From Polytrichum commune (Eukaryota > Streptophyta > Polytrichopsida > Polytrichales > Polytrichaceae): a stretch of 64,000 nt of DNA. Of this stretch, positions 23,030 through 33,306 are shown piece after piece. The stretch's first letter is position 1, and each line of letters opens with the position of its first letter. Below the pieces are notes generated by a model that saw only the letters and a list, made by a program, of their open reading frames with translations, did not search any database and was not told the DNA's origin. A program made the translations under genes and the position numbers. Where the stretch lies: the NCBI GenBank assembly GCA_950295325.1, contig OX485806.1, positions 41,414,001 to 41,478,000 on the forward strand, in the 5' to 3' direction.

Positions 23030-23063
23030 CCCCAAAGTTTGTAGGGGGAACTTAATGTTTGCC
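23030..23063 (-). mobile_element. Possible Mutator-type TIR terminus
   Basis: Read on the minus strand this is GGCAAACATTAAGTTCCCCC followed by TACAAACTTT, resembling the end of the element at 16023 (GGCGGACGCTAACCCTCCCC then TACGAACTTTT). A partner terminus was not found, so this may be the right end of a related element, conceivably that of the MULE remnant at 18-20 kb. Confidence 0.35.
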
Positions 23064-23133
23064 CTAGTTCAGCCCATCTCACGAGGTGAGATCAAAATCT
23101 TATTTCAATACGTATATACAAATCCCACACCAC

Positions 23134-23420
23134 AGGATGTGGGTGTTACCTACTTTGTTTGTCTTGTTCTCGATCTTCTATTGATCCAATCCATGTCCTC
23201 AAATTTGTGTTGCATGAGGAAATCTACAATGAAATGTCAACCAAATGTGGATTGACAATTGGACTTCATTTTATTTAGTTGTGGTTGTTGGATGTGCACT
23301 TTATTGATTTGTTGATTGAATTTATAGGCTCTTGCAGTTGTGTTAAATATTGAGTGTGGAGTAATTGATAGAATTTGAAGATGTAGTCCAATCTCTTTTA
23401 TGCACATAAACTTTATGGTG
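23134..23420 (+). mobile_element. MITE family A, left part of a copy split by retrotransposon insertion
   Basis: Begins GGATGTGGGTGTTACC and continues CTTCTATTGATCCAAT, TGTGTTGCATGAGGAAATCT, CCAATCTCTTTTATGC, ACTTTATGGTG, following the family order. It stops abruptly at 23420 where TGTGTTGTTT begins. The missing right end of the same family is found at 39765-39830. Confidence 0.75.
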
Positions 23421-23968
23421 TGTGTTGTTTGTCGTGTAAATAATGACTGTGTGTCACTATAGCTTGAGTACCAACCACCACTAACAAATAACATTAAAAC
23501 ATAGCAAAGGCACATATAAACAACACACCTTTACAAAGAAGGAAGAAAGTCAAATCCTTGCAAGAGCTCTAATTCTTTTTTCAAATGCACACAATGAGTC
23601 AAGTTATATCTCATTCCATCATGGGAGAAATTAAAAGTGTATCTAAGGGGAGAAATACTCAAGATTTATTGCAAAAATATGCAATCTTCACCTCATACAA
23701 GTTTTTTTCACATACTCACTCACAATGTTTGACTTGGCAAGAATGCCAGGCCAAAGAGGAGGCTTCTCACTTAGGAGCATCTTTCCAACTCCTAGGATTC
23801 ATTCATCCAAATCTAAGTGAATGAAACCCTACGATAAGGTGTGGCCGCCGACGCCACATATCATGACAGTTGTAGTGTAAATAACGATCGTGTGTCATTG
23901 CAGCTCGAATACCAATCACCACTAACAAATAACACTAAAATACACCAAAGGCACACATAAACAACACA
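23421..23968 (-). repeat. LTR-like end of the minus-strand Ty3 element, with duplicated 97-bp ends
   Basis: The unit has perfect 10-bp inverted termini, TGTGTTGTTT at 23421 and AAACAACACA at 23959-23968. Directly inside the pol-proximal end (23969-23989, read on the minus strand) is a purine tract CTAAGGGGGAGTATGTGGAGG of the kind that precedes a 3' LTR. Within the unit, 23434-23530 and 23875-23971 are direct repeats (about 85 percent by eye). Between them 23531-23870 matches the U3 part of the LTR at 39120-39764, starting with TGTCATGATATG on the minus strand. A single 3' LTR with an internal duplication, or one LTR inserted within another, are both possible. Confidence 0.6.
23531..23870 (-). 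repeat. LTR U3 segment, copy shared with 39425-39764
   Basis: About 340 bases match 39425-39764 in the same orientation, including AATGAGTCAAGTTAT, ACTCAAGATTTATTGCAAAA, CTTGACTTGGCAAGAATGCC and ATCTAAGTGAATGAAACCCT. Both copies end (plus strand) at ATGACA or GTGACA. The match stops before the TATA box seen in the longer copy. Confidence 0.8.
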
Positions 23969-25978
23969 CCTCCACATACTCCCCCTTAGTTGAGTATGGA
24001 AGGAACTGTAGGCTAGGTGCAATGTGAGCCCCATCTTTAATCACCTCTAATGTTTGGCCAACAAATTCCAAAGAATTACTTCCACCGTTTACGTTCGATC
24101 GCGTCTCTAAACCATGATTCTTCATTTTTTTATTTGGGCAGACACAATACGATGAAAACCACATGGGGTCATTGAGTACGACTGGTGGAAACACCAGGTA
24201 TAGAAGATCCTTGACAGCGAGGACAATTTCATTGTCCAGCTGGTAGAGAAGTCAAGGGTGGCCTTATGCATACCATGTGCCAACCACATTCACACTGATC
24301 ACACAAGAGCATAATAATCGCTCATTTCTTCTGCCCATACACAAAACATGAAAGACCCTTTCGCACAACAGCCAGTTCAGGATAAATTGTACCCTCAATG
24401 GGTACATGACATGGGGCACAGATTTTGGAATGCTTGCGACATTCCCTGCCATCTCTGCCTTCCAACAACAACACACCACTCGGCAACACCTCCTTAACCC
24501 GAAGGATAGTGCGCCCCACCCTTACATTTAATGTCGTAGGCATCTCACCTTGGAGATAGACATAATTCTCCTGCCATAATCTCCGCAACTAAGGTTGACA
24601 AGCACCACTACGAATGCGTGCATAAAGTAATGTGTTACGCCGTTGAGAAATGAACAAATTTTCCATGGCCATAGGCATGACCTTTTGGAAAAATAAATCC
24701 CGTTCATGCAAACACTCTGCCCAAATGTTTGGGTCATCTAAGTCCACAACAACGCTAGTTTTTCCCAAATAGAACTTGAGAGTAGTGGCTCATATCCATA
24801 CAACAACTGATACAGGTTGTAAGACGCCAATGAGCCCATAGCAATCCAAGGCAACATAAGGTCCCAATCCCGGTGGCTCTCCCAAAATAAACCATATTTC
24901 CTCAAGCCACGATTGGTTGTCTAAACGACTCGTTGAGCCAAGCCGTCCTCCTCCAAATGATCCCGAGAGGTGGTGCAGTGATCTATGAAAGCATTAATGG
25001 ACAACTCCTCAAAAACACCAAAGAACTCCCTCCTTTGGTTTGTTAATACCTCAGCTGGTCCTCCAAAACGTGCCAACACACGATCCAAACAGGCAGCCGC
25101 GGCCAACTCTGCAAAGTCTTGGGATAGAGTGACAAACTCAATCCACTTGCTAAAATGCTCCACCATCACCAACACGTAGTATTCTTCACACGGTGTGACG
25201 ACCAACAATCTTGCAAAGTCTAGCGACCAACGATAATCCAATCCCATGATAGGTAAGGGCTGCAATTAAGGTGATAAGGTGTTGAACTTGAACCTGACCC
25301 AATCATAAACTTCAAACCTCCCGACATACGCAACCACCTGCTAATACATGCCAATCCACCAATATTGGTCACGCAATATAGAATGTGTCATGCGTATGCC
25401 AAAATGGCCAAGTTCTTCGTGCACTTGTCGCAACAAGGAGGCCCTCTGATCCAGTCTAGGGACAATACACCTTGTCCCATCCGCCCACAATCAAAATAAC
25501 AAACCGTTCTCCCAACGGAACCTTCTTATTCAATGTCAAATCCCATCCCTTTCCATTGTCGAGGTAGACGAAGGAAAGGTCCCCTGCTGAAGCTTATGTA
25601 ATACGGGAAGATCTTCCCATATATATGCAATAGCTTGAGGTCGATCAATCTCATTATCCAAGTCCTGCATCGAAACCTTAATAACCACACTAGAAAATAA
25701 AGTGAGGTAAGCTGCCGCGTGCCAACTTGGAACCGCCTCTCGATCACAATCTCCATACCACTTGGCCCCGGTTAAGTCGTCATTCGAAGGACTTGGATTG
25801 CATGAGAGTCCATCTACATTTAGGTTGGTAATCCCAGCACAGTGCACCACCTCAAAGTCATACTCCTGGAGCAACAAAATCCATGTGGCGAGCTTGCCAA
25901 TAAGCTTATCCGACTTCATGAGCCACCGTAACGGTTGATGGTCAGTCACCAAAGTAAAACGCTGACAATAAAGATGTA
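23969..25978 (-). pseudogene. Ty3/gypsy pol fragment: RNase H, integrase and C-terminal PHD finger
   Basis: Read on the minus strand, 25978-25536 encodes the end of RNase H (RFTLVTDHQPLRWLM, LLLQEYDFEVVHCAG), then a linker. A decayed zinc-binding region follows at about 25480-25290. The integrase core is at 25265-24921: WSLDFA holds the first Asp, TNQRREF has Asn where the second catalytic Asp is expected, and GLAQRVV has Gln where Glu is expected, so the catalytic triad is lost. Next comes a C-terminal domain (24588-24352, RTILRVKEVLPSGVLLLEGRDG) and a PHD-type finger at 24348-24214. Stops and shifts break the frame. The 5' half (gag, protease, most of reverse transcriptase) is cut off at about 25978 where the plus-strand element begins. 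Confidence 0.85.
24214..24348 (-). pseudogene. PHD finger at the end of a Ty3 polyprotein
   Basis: The frame reads CFVYGQKK, stop, AIIMLLCDQCECGWHMVC, IRPPLTSLPAGQ, stop, NCPRC. This is the C4HC3 PHD pattern: C-x2-(Y for C), CDQC, GWH, C, and NC-x2-C, with the usual Trp before the last pair changed to TGA. PHD fingers commonly read histone H3 tails; a role in targeting integration is inference, by analogy with chromodomains of other Ty3 elements. It lies in the same frame as the preceding domain. Confidence 0.75.
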
Positions 25979-26416
25979 CACCTCAAAACCATGCGCCGAA
26001 TTAGGCAACAGAAGCATCGGAGGAGAGACAAGGCCAGCAAGCAGCGAGGAGGAGAAACCAACGGCCGAGGAAAGACAGAGCGGCTGGGAGACTAGGAGCC
26101 AAGCAGAAGCGGGACTGGGAGCCGATCGGATGAGACTGAGAGCCCAAGCAACAGAAGCGGATGAGACTGGGAGCCGGCGGGAGCTGGAGAGACCGGGACC
26201 CAGCTACACAGTTATCAAGGGGAGCCGGCGAGTAAGAAGACGCAACGTGGATGGCGACGACGTGGGGCCAGGAGTGGGCCTCGAGCCGTTAGGGCTTAGT
26301 ACTTAGGGAACGTGCTTAAGCTTTGGGAACAGCCTTAGGCTGGCGGGAATGTGACCCCGTACTTCGGGAGCGACCATATTAGTAAGTAGACTAAAGTAGT
26401 GAGCATGGAGTTACCT
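25979..26416. other. GC-rich purine-rich segment at the junction of two retrotransposons
   Basis: The minus-strand RNase H frame loses similarity at about 25978. The following 330 bases are GC-rich and full of GGGAGCC, GAGACTGGGAGCC and CAAGCAGAAGCGG-type partial repeats, unlike either neighbour. It may be the outer part of the plus-strand element's LTR or separate filler DNA. Confidence 0.45.
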
Positions 26417-26745
26417 TGTTGGGATGTAGATGAAGGATTTTGCCAAGGGAGGATCATCCTCCTTGGATGAACATAACCTTCTTAACCACCTTGAATGAAT
26501 GCATATAATTTGGATGAATGGCATACAACCGAATTCCCCTAAGCACATCTAGGTAATTAGTTAATTACACCAAATGTATTCCACAAGTACATTTATTTTA
26601 AGCACGTGTTATTACTGTTAATAGATCTGACTGAACTAAAATTAGACTACATCTTCATTCAAGGCTAAAAATAGCCAATTCATACATATGGCATTAGGGG
26701 AATAAGGCCTAACCGCCATATCAATTAATTAATAGATTTTAGACC

Positions 26746-26753
26746 CTATAAAA
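26746..26753 (+). promoter_or_regulatory. TATA box of the plus-strand retrotransposon
   Basis: CTATAAAA within GACCCTATAAAAGGAGGGG, in the middle of the candidate LTR, as expected for a retrotransposon promoter. Confidence 0.6.
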
Positions 26754-26814
26754 GGAGGGGACTTAGGGCACCTAAAGCACCTCATTCAAGCACGGCCCAT
26801 TCAACGTGAGCGTC

Positions 26815-27355
26815 GCAAAGAACTACGAAGACTCGAAGAATTTTGAAGACCTTTTGAAGACTTTCGAAGACTGCAAGACCAAAGGACTTCAAGACTGGAG
26901 GACCGCGAGACTGGAGGATTTCGAGACATATGGAAATTCATAAAGGCTGGAAAACATTTTGAAGTCAAAGAACATTTTGGAGAAACTTGAAGACCCAAGG
27001 CCCATTTTGAAGAACTTTTTGAATACTCTAAGGAAATTCGAGGCCGAAGGCTAGTTAAATAAAAACGTTTTGAAGACGTAAAGGCATTTCGAGGCCGAAG
27101 CTCATTTTGAAGATTAAGGCATTATTGAAGAAGAAGAAGATCATTTTGAAGACTAAGAAGATCCTTACGAGCTAAGGCATTTTTGAAGACGAAGATCAAA
27201 TTAAAGACCAAGGCATTTTGAAGACCGAGGGCATCTTTGTAAGGGTAAGGCGAATTAAAGAAATTCTCTTGAAGACCAAAGGGCATTGTAGGAATCTTTG
27301 AAAAATCGAAGCCAAAGACATTTGACGAAATACTTAAAGAAGATTTTGGACACAA
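26815..27355 (+). repeat. Degenerate TTTTGAAGAC / AAGGC repeats in the LTR transcribed region
   Basis: The decamer TTTTGAAGAC or one-base variants occurs over a dozen times, alternating with GAAGACCAAGGCAT and TTCGAGGCCGAAG. GAAGAC-dominated, strongly purine-rich on the plus strand. No coding meaning is apparent. Confidence 0.75.
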
Positions 27356-28111
27356 CAACCAATCAAATACGAGAAGACTAAGACTCTCATGAGCCTTAGA
27401 GCAATCAAGGATCTCATAACACCTTCAGAAATGAAGAATGAGAGTATGTTGGAAGACTAAGGATTCTTATCATCCTTAGAGGATCTAAGTTCTCTCAAGA
27501 CCTTTGGAAGATCCAAGAACCTAGGAAAGAGGCAACATGACAAGTTGGAATCGGCCATAATCAAGTATCATCCAACTAAATTTAGGACTAAGAACGGAAT
27601 GTTCTCATAAGACATTTGAACTAATATTTTGAATGCATTAGATCATACCCGGATCATTGAGATTGATGGACAAGTAGGGATGATGAAGGAATGAGAAATC
27701 CTTGTACTTGAATATTCTATAAGTAAATGAAAATACATTAGTGAGGAAGTATGCTTGAAATCTATCAAAGCTACATTCTCTCTTAAACAAAGCATTCTTA
27801 GAATATTTAAAAGAATAAAAATGGTCTTAAGCATTCAAACCATGAAAGATATTGTATACAAGAATGAAGTTCCTCTAAATACACTTAACCTTGACATTAG
27901 GCTTTAAGGGAACATTAACTTGAAAATCTAGGGCACCTACTCCTCAGAGGTTCCCTAAGGGGAGACATCATATTAGGAACACTATGTATCAGACCACCTT
28001 CAAGTTTAAAAAATATAAATTGGCTAATTTGGATAGGTGTAGTGTTTGTGTAAACCGGTCAGCAGCGGGTTACACTGTCTAAAGCTGAGGGTTGAAGGTG
28101 GCCTCGACATT

Positions 28112-28130
28112 TTGGCGACCATGCTGGGGA
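28112..28130 (+). other. Primer-binding-site-like sequence
   Basis: TTGGCGACCATGCTGGGGA follows the LTR end by two bases. It resembles the TGGCGCCGTTGCCGGGGA site (tRNA-Asp type) of plant Ty3 Tat/Athila elements, with several mismatches, consistent with an old or divergent element. Confidence 0.6.
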
Positions 28131-28312
28131 TTCGCCACATGGACATTGCACTTACCTAAATTAAAATATCCAACATAAGATATTTGGGCAAGTTGGATGG
28201 CAGGGAAAAATGAATGGAGAACATGTACCACACATGATGTAAGAGACTTCAACAAGACATAGAAGAGGAACGCGAGTCAGCAGAAAATTTTGGACCGCGA
28301 AGGCAGAACCGT

Positions 28313-28825
28313 GTGGAAAGAGCAGTACAACGAAGATTGGAGCAATTTAACCTTCGAGGGTTCAATGTGCAGGTTGATAGAGAAGGAGAAGAGGAAAGAG
28401 TAAAACATCAAGGAATCCCGACTTTGGGTAAGTGGCCATGGGATTATCCAAGATATAATTCGAGTCAGACAACTCTAAGGAAATGGGAAGGGACCAAGAA
28501 ATTCCACGATCTCATGTGGGATATGCAGAAGATTTATGAGGATAGTGTATGGCAAGTATACAAAGAGAGAGAAATAGGTTTTACATATCGATCACAATTT
28601 GAAAGAGACATTGATGAGTTACCAGAAGAGCTGCAAGCAGTGATCTTCTCCAAGGTATGGAATGACGGAAAAGAGGGAATCAACGCTCACGTACTAGGAG
28701 CGACCAGACATCGAGGATACCACTACAAACAAGAAGGTTTGTTATATGATTTGTATGTTAAAAAAATATTTTTACCTTTGTATGGTTGTTTGAATGGTAG
28801 GGTGGGAAACCAAGATTTGGAGTAG
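28313..28825 (+). CDS. Extra ORF upstream of gag in the plus-strand Ty3 element
   Basis: An intact 170-residue frame starts near the leader end, 200 bases after the primer-binding site. It begins MERAVQRRLEQF, is charged and helical in appearance, contains LPEELQAVIFSKVWNDGKEG, and ends YGCLNGRVGNQDLE. I recognise no domain. It is open while neighbouring gag and pol frames are broken. It could be a gag N-terminal module separated by frameshift or an additional element-encoded protein. The start may be upstream because the frame enters from about 28260. Confidence 0.5.
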   Translation: MERAVQRRLEQFNLRGFNVQVDREGEEERVKHQGIPTLGKWPWDYPRYNSSQTTLRKWEGTKKFHDLMWDMQKIYEDSVWQVYKEREIGFTYRSQFERDIDELPEELQAVIFSKVWNDGKEGINAHVLGATRHRGYHYKQEGLLYDLYVKKIFLPLYGCLNGRVGNQDLE

Positions 28826-28969
28826 GAGCATCACTAAGAAACAAGACAAAGAGAACCATTACCCCAAAGGATCATCCATAGGCAAACAAGTGAAGTACGG
28901 ATGCATTGAGGCGACAGAGCTACGAGGGCCGGCCAAGACCATGATCCTGAAACACTCTAAGTAGCGTAC

Positions 28970-30405
28970 ATGGTTGATCATGAGGATACATCTAGTACGA
29001 GAAGTACATCACCCACACTCAGAGTGCATGAAGCAGAGAGGAAGCATGTGGAGCGCATGCATTCCATAGAAGACTCTATGAAACGAAACGAACAACAAAA
29101 GAGAGAAAGAGAAAAAAGGTACGCCAGGCGTACACGACAAAGAACTACAGGAAAATAAGAATTTAGAAATGCTTCTGAACCACCGGCAGTAAGTTCCCAT
29201 ACCACCCAACCCGTCCACCATAGGAGTCAAAGTGAAGGTGATGATAGAACATACAAAGGAGATAAAGACCCAAACGAGGACAACTTAATTCAAGGCGAAA
29301 GCGAGGACGAGGATAATCTGATAATAGGTACCCCTCTAGGGACCTATGTGTTGAGAACAAAAGGTACAGGTAAAAACACGGGTATGCATACCCCAGTAGA
29401 TAAAGCGCAGGACAAAACCCATCAAGGAAACACGGCCGAGGATAATTTTTTTAACCAAAGGAGTTGGGAGAAACTGAAAAGGAATTTTGAAGAACAATTC
29501 AGCTACAAGGACTCCGGGTTTTCAAGAGAATGCACTCAGAACCAAACGGACCAAGAAGTCAAAAAACCCATCAGTCAAGAGGAATTTGACGAATTAAGAA
29601 GGAAATTTGACAAAAGACTCAACCAATTTCAAAACTTTGGAAATAACGTGAATATCAAGGTCAACTCACCACCATCAAATAACAACAACTCACCGAGTGT
29701 TGGGAGCAACCCACCCAATTCGGCCAACATGGCTGCACAACAACGGAAAACAAAGGTTCCCTTACCGACCTATAAAGGTAAGACAGATCCGGATACTTAC
29801 ATGCAAGAATTTAACAATGTTTGTCTTGCCAACCAGGAAAACACAGATGCAATCAAGTTGCAATTGATTCCGGTTACCTTGAAGAAACAAGCATTGGAAT
29901 GGTATTCCCAATTCGGTCCGAACCATTTCCCGGATTGGCCATCCTTAGGAGTTGCTTTCCTAATGAGATTTAGAACCAAGAAATCAGAGGGGGAAGTGAT
30001 TGAAAGTCTAGGATCCCTCAAACAAAAGAAAGATGAAACAATTAAGAATTTTATGAAAAGGTTATGGTGAAATCATCAAAGATCAATCCCCAACCCAGTA
30101 ATCAATTCAAGAAAACATGGTTCCTTAATGGCCTCAAAAAAGAATATGCCAAACATATTGACCTTATGCCAATCGATGACCTAGACGAAGCAAAGGCCTT
30201 AGCTAGGAAATTGGAACTAGAGCAGATGAGAAAAGGAAGATTTCTCGATGAAAGGGACAATGATGACTCAAGTGAGGACTCAGAAGAAGAACGGAGAAAG
30301 AAGAAACGGAAGTCAAAAGGTAAGAGAAATGACTCCACCATGGATGACATCAAAACCCTCAGGGAAGAAATCGAAGGTTTAGCTCAGGGGAGCAGAAAAT
30401 TTTGA
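28970..30405 (+). pseudogene. gag: Ty3/gypsy gag, broken
   Basis: The frame from 28970 has a TAA at 29156-29158, resumes (29348-30070), then shifts by one near 30062 and ends with TGA at 30403-30405. The retrotransposon gag domain lies at about 29740-30170: PLPTYKGKTDPDTYMQEF, KLQLIPVTLKKQALEWYS, FLMRFRTKKSEGEVIESLGS, KKDETIKNFMKRL. It packages element RNA into virus-like particles in related elements. A charged stretch (DSEEERRKKKRKSKGKR) follows. The nucleocapsid knuckles lie downstream in the same final frame. Confidence 0.85.
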
Positions 30406-30411
30406 ACGGGC

Positions 30412-31195
30412 ATCATATGTCGGAGGTGCCGGAATGAAGGACACTACGTTCAAGAATGTCAAATGAAACAGTGCACGAACTGCAACAGTCTAACCCACAA
30501 CACAAGTGAATGTGTCTACGAAATGCACGAATCTCCGAGACCCCGGGATAGAAGATATGGGGTAAATCAAATACAACCCCAAACCAATCGAAGGCCAGGA
30601 GCAATAATTCCTAGGCGCGAAATGAATGATAGAAGGGTTCGGTCTGAACCAATGACATAATTTAGAAGATCCCCATTTAGGGAAGGCGAATACCGGCGGG
30701 AGGCCCCTACTGGGGAAATGAATATCACAAAGATGAACGCCCATACTATAGGCCCAACGACAACTACAAGGACGATTTTAGAAGGGAAGGTTATTACCCC
30801 TACAAAAACCAAGATTACCGGAGGGAAGATGGATACCCCTACCGAGGAGGTCCCAGAGGACCTATTAACCATGACAGGTATGAATATACCAGAAGCTTGA
30901 TGGATAATAACAACACCAAGGCAACACCGAGAACTAGGTACACTGGCGGACCCCGACGAGTGTTTTTATTGTCATCAAAAGGGACACCGGAAGACGGACT
31001 GTCCGCATTTCATTAAACATCAACAAGAGTTGAATGGCTTCAGAAACACTAAACCAGCTGTGGGAGCCAACGTGGTGTCCCCTGTTGTATGTGTTATGAC
31101 AAGAGCCCAACGGGCTGCGGCCGAAGAAGGCAAGGATGATAGCGAAAGCGATGACAGTGATAATGATGAAGACTCGAGTAGTGGTAGCTCTTAGG
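30412..31195 (+). pseudogene. Nucleocapsid region with three CCHC zinc knuckles
   Basis: In frame with the end of gag after one TGA: CRRCRNEGHYVQEC, then CTNCNSLTHNTSEC five residues later, and a third, CFYCHQKGHRKTDC, at 30961-31002. All are C-x2-C-x4-H-x4-C. A TAA at 30658-30660 and a stop at about 31192 interrupt it. The third knuckle sits about 140 residues after the second, an unusual spacing, with an Arg/Tyr/Pro-rich linker between. Confidence 0.75.
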
Positions 31196-32602
31196 AGCCT
31201 GAAGACCACCAACAAAGAGAGGATAACTTTGATGAAGAAAAGGGGGACGTGTTCGAGCAAAACGAACACCTTGATAATAAAGAGAATGAGGAAAGGCCAA
31301 TAGGAGCCAACAACGACGAATGGAAAGTTGATAGGAGAGTCCACCGGGAGGTGAGTAAAACTATCACGGAAATACAGGAGGAAGAGGGCGAAGCTCTACC
31401 CACACCAGAGGAGTTCGCACCTTGGTACCCAGAAGAAGAAGAGGCAGAGAAGCCCACGGAACAGAGCCCCAAGAAAGGAGGCATCCCAACAACTACCCAA
31501 GCAAAGGTAGATAAGATCTTAGAGGATGTGATGAATCACACAAAAGCAAACATTTCAATAGGGAAGTTGTTGGAAATAGCCCCCTATTGCAAAAAACAAG
31601 TCATGGCTGCACTTACCAGCCAGGGAGAAAACTTCGAGAAACCAACCCCCACGTACCAACTAACAACAAAGGCATTTGATGAAGAAATGCCCATGATATC
31701 AGTAATCGTGAAAAACAAAAGGATTCTGAATGTGATCAGGAGTGAACATCATCACAAACACATTGAGGAGGAAATTGGGACTCAAGAAAATAAAGCCCGC
31801 ACCATTTACCATAAAAATGGCTGACCAAATAAAGGTCATGCCCAAAGGAATCATCCGAGACGTACGCCTTGATGTCGGCAGAATCGTGATCCGGACAACG
31901 CTCACTGTCATCGACATGGTGAACACCGAAGATAGTTATTCCCTGTTATTGGGAAGACCATGGTTGAAGGAGGCTCAAGCACAACATGACTGGCCCCTCA
32001 ACAAATTAACATTAACCCAAGGAGGAAACAAGGTGGAAATAAGCACCCAAAGAACTCTGGCTCTACCACCGGCCAAAAGACCCTTGCATTGGGAGGACTA
32101 CGACTGGGAAATGGGACTGTCCGATGAAGAAGAGGCGATAGTCTATGAAGCGTTTCCAGAATTATTACCCATGGGAGATTTTGATTTGAAAAGCTTGAGA
32201 AAGTTACGAGGACCAAGCTGCAACACAGTGGAGATGGATACTCCCAAAGAACCAGGAAAACCTGGAGCACATAAAAGTAAACCCGAGAAACCCCGGACAA
32301 GAAAAACAACTAAGAAAGAACAAGAAACCATGGAGGAGAAATCGGTATTTCCAAGCCAATTCTACAAGATTAAAGAAGGGGATATAACAGTAGACATCAC
32401 TCCTGCCGCAGAGGCAGTCAAAGGAAAGAAGATAGCGGGATGGACCGTTGAAGATGAAGACCTAGTAAAAAATTTGAACTTAGGGACCCTTGAGGATCCT
32501 AAGTTGGTCAAAATAGCTAAGGATTTGGGTGAATACGAAGCAAAAGTACAAGAGCTTTTACTGCGATTTAAAGATGTGTTTGCATTACGTACAAAGACAT
32601 GA
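31196..32602 (+). pseudogene. Ty3 protease region, catalytic site lost
   Basis: 31196-31740 continues the nucleocapsid frame with an acidic linker (EEEGEALPTPEEFAPWYPEEEE) and SIGKLLEIAPYCKKQVMAAL, a block common before plant Ty3 proteases. At about 31735-31745 the frame changes just where the Asp-x-Gly active site should be: upstream ISVIVKNKRILNVI, downstream SGVNIITNTLRRKLGL. So a small deletion has removed the catalytic Asp and shifted the frame. The rest of the protease (KVMPKGIIRDVRLDVG, YSLLLGRPWLKEAQAQHDW) is intact in the frame of 31742-32602. It is followed by a Lys/Pro-rich spacer and the start of the reverse-transcriptase region. Confidence 0.8.
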
Positions 32603-33306
32603 AGGGGATACCTCCACATGTGTGCAAACATAAGATTGAACTGCAACCATAAGCCAAACCAGTAAGGCAAATGCGTTATAGGATGAATCCCAACTACGCC
32701 GCTAAAGTCAAAGAGGAAATTGACAAGTACTTAGAAATGGGATTCATATACCATGTCGATAAAACAGAATGGTTATCACCAACTGTGATTGTACCCAAGA
32801 AAAATGGGAAACTACGAGTGTGCGTCGATTACCAAAAATTAAACGCAGTCGCCAAGGTAGATCATTTTCCTCTACCTTTTACGGAATCAATTTTGGAAGC
32901 GGTAGCTGGCCACGAAATGTACACACTAATGGACGGATATAGTGGATACAACCAGATAATGATTGCGTTGGAAGACCAACTGAAAACTTCTTTCATTATC
33001 GAGTACGGAGTGTTCGCGTACCACATAATGCCCTTTGGATTGATGTGTGCACCCGCCACTTTCCAAAGGGGTATGATGAAAATATTTGCAGATTACCTTG
33101 ACAAAATTATGAAGGTTTTTCTAGATGATTTCACGGTATATGGGACCAAAGAAAACCATGTTGAACATTTGGAAAAGTGCCTCATTAAATGTAGAGAAAA
33201 TGGAGTAAGCCTAAACCCGGAAAAATGTTATTTCTGTGTTAATTCCGGAAGGCTCCTTGGACATGTGGTCTGTAAGGAAGGATTGTTGGTGGACCCAAAA
33301 AGGTAG
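32603..33306 (+). pseudogene. Ty3/gypsy reverse transcriptase
   Basis: After a frame change near 32590 and a TAA at about 32650, 32671-33306 is open: LSPTVIVPKKNGKLRVCVDY (motif 1-2), FPLPFTESILEAVAGHE, LMDGYSGYNQI (first catalytic Asp region), MPFGLMCAPATFQRGM, and VFLDDF (the x-x-D-D active site, in the FLDD form seen in Tat/Athila-like elements), then LNPEKCYFCV and LGHVV. All catalytic Asp residues are present. The frame ends by a shift near 33300. Confidence 0.9.

Larger units (their letters stand above)
26417..28109 (+). repeat. Candidate 5' LTR of the plus-strand Ty3 element
   Basis: A TATA box lies at 26746-26753 (CTATAAAA, then GGAGGGG). The end is set by CGACA at 28105-28109 directly before a primer-binding-site-like sequence at 28112-28130. 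The start TGTTGGG at 26417 is chosen only because TGTTG and CGACA nearly form an inverted pair; the LTR could begin as far left as 25979. No second copy is found downstream, so the 3' LTR is missing or outside recognition. Downstream of the TATA box the leader is packed with TTTTGAAGAC-type repeats. Confidence 0.5.
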
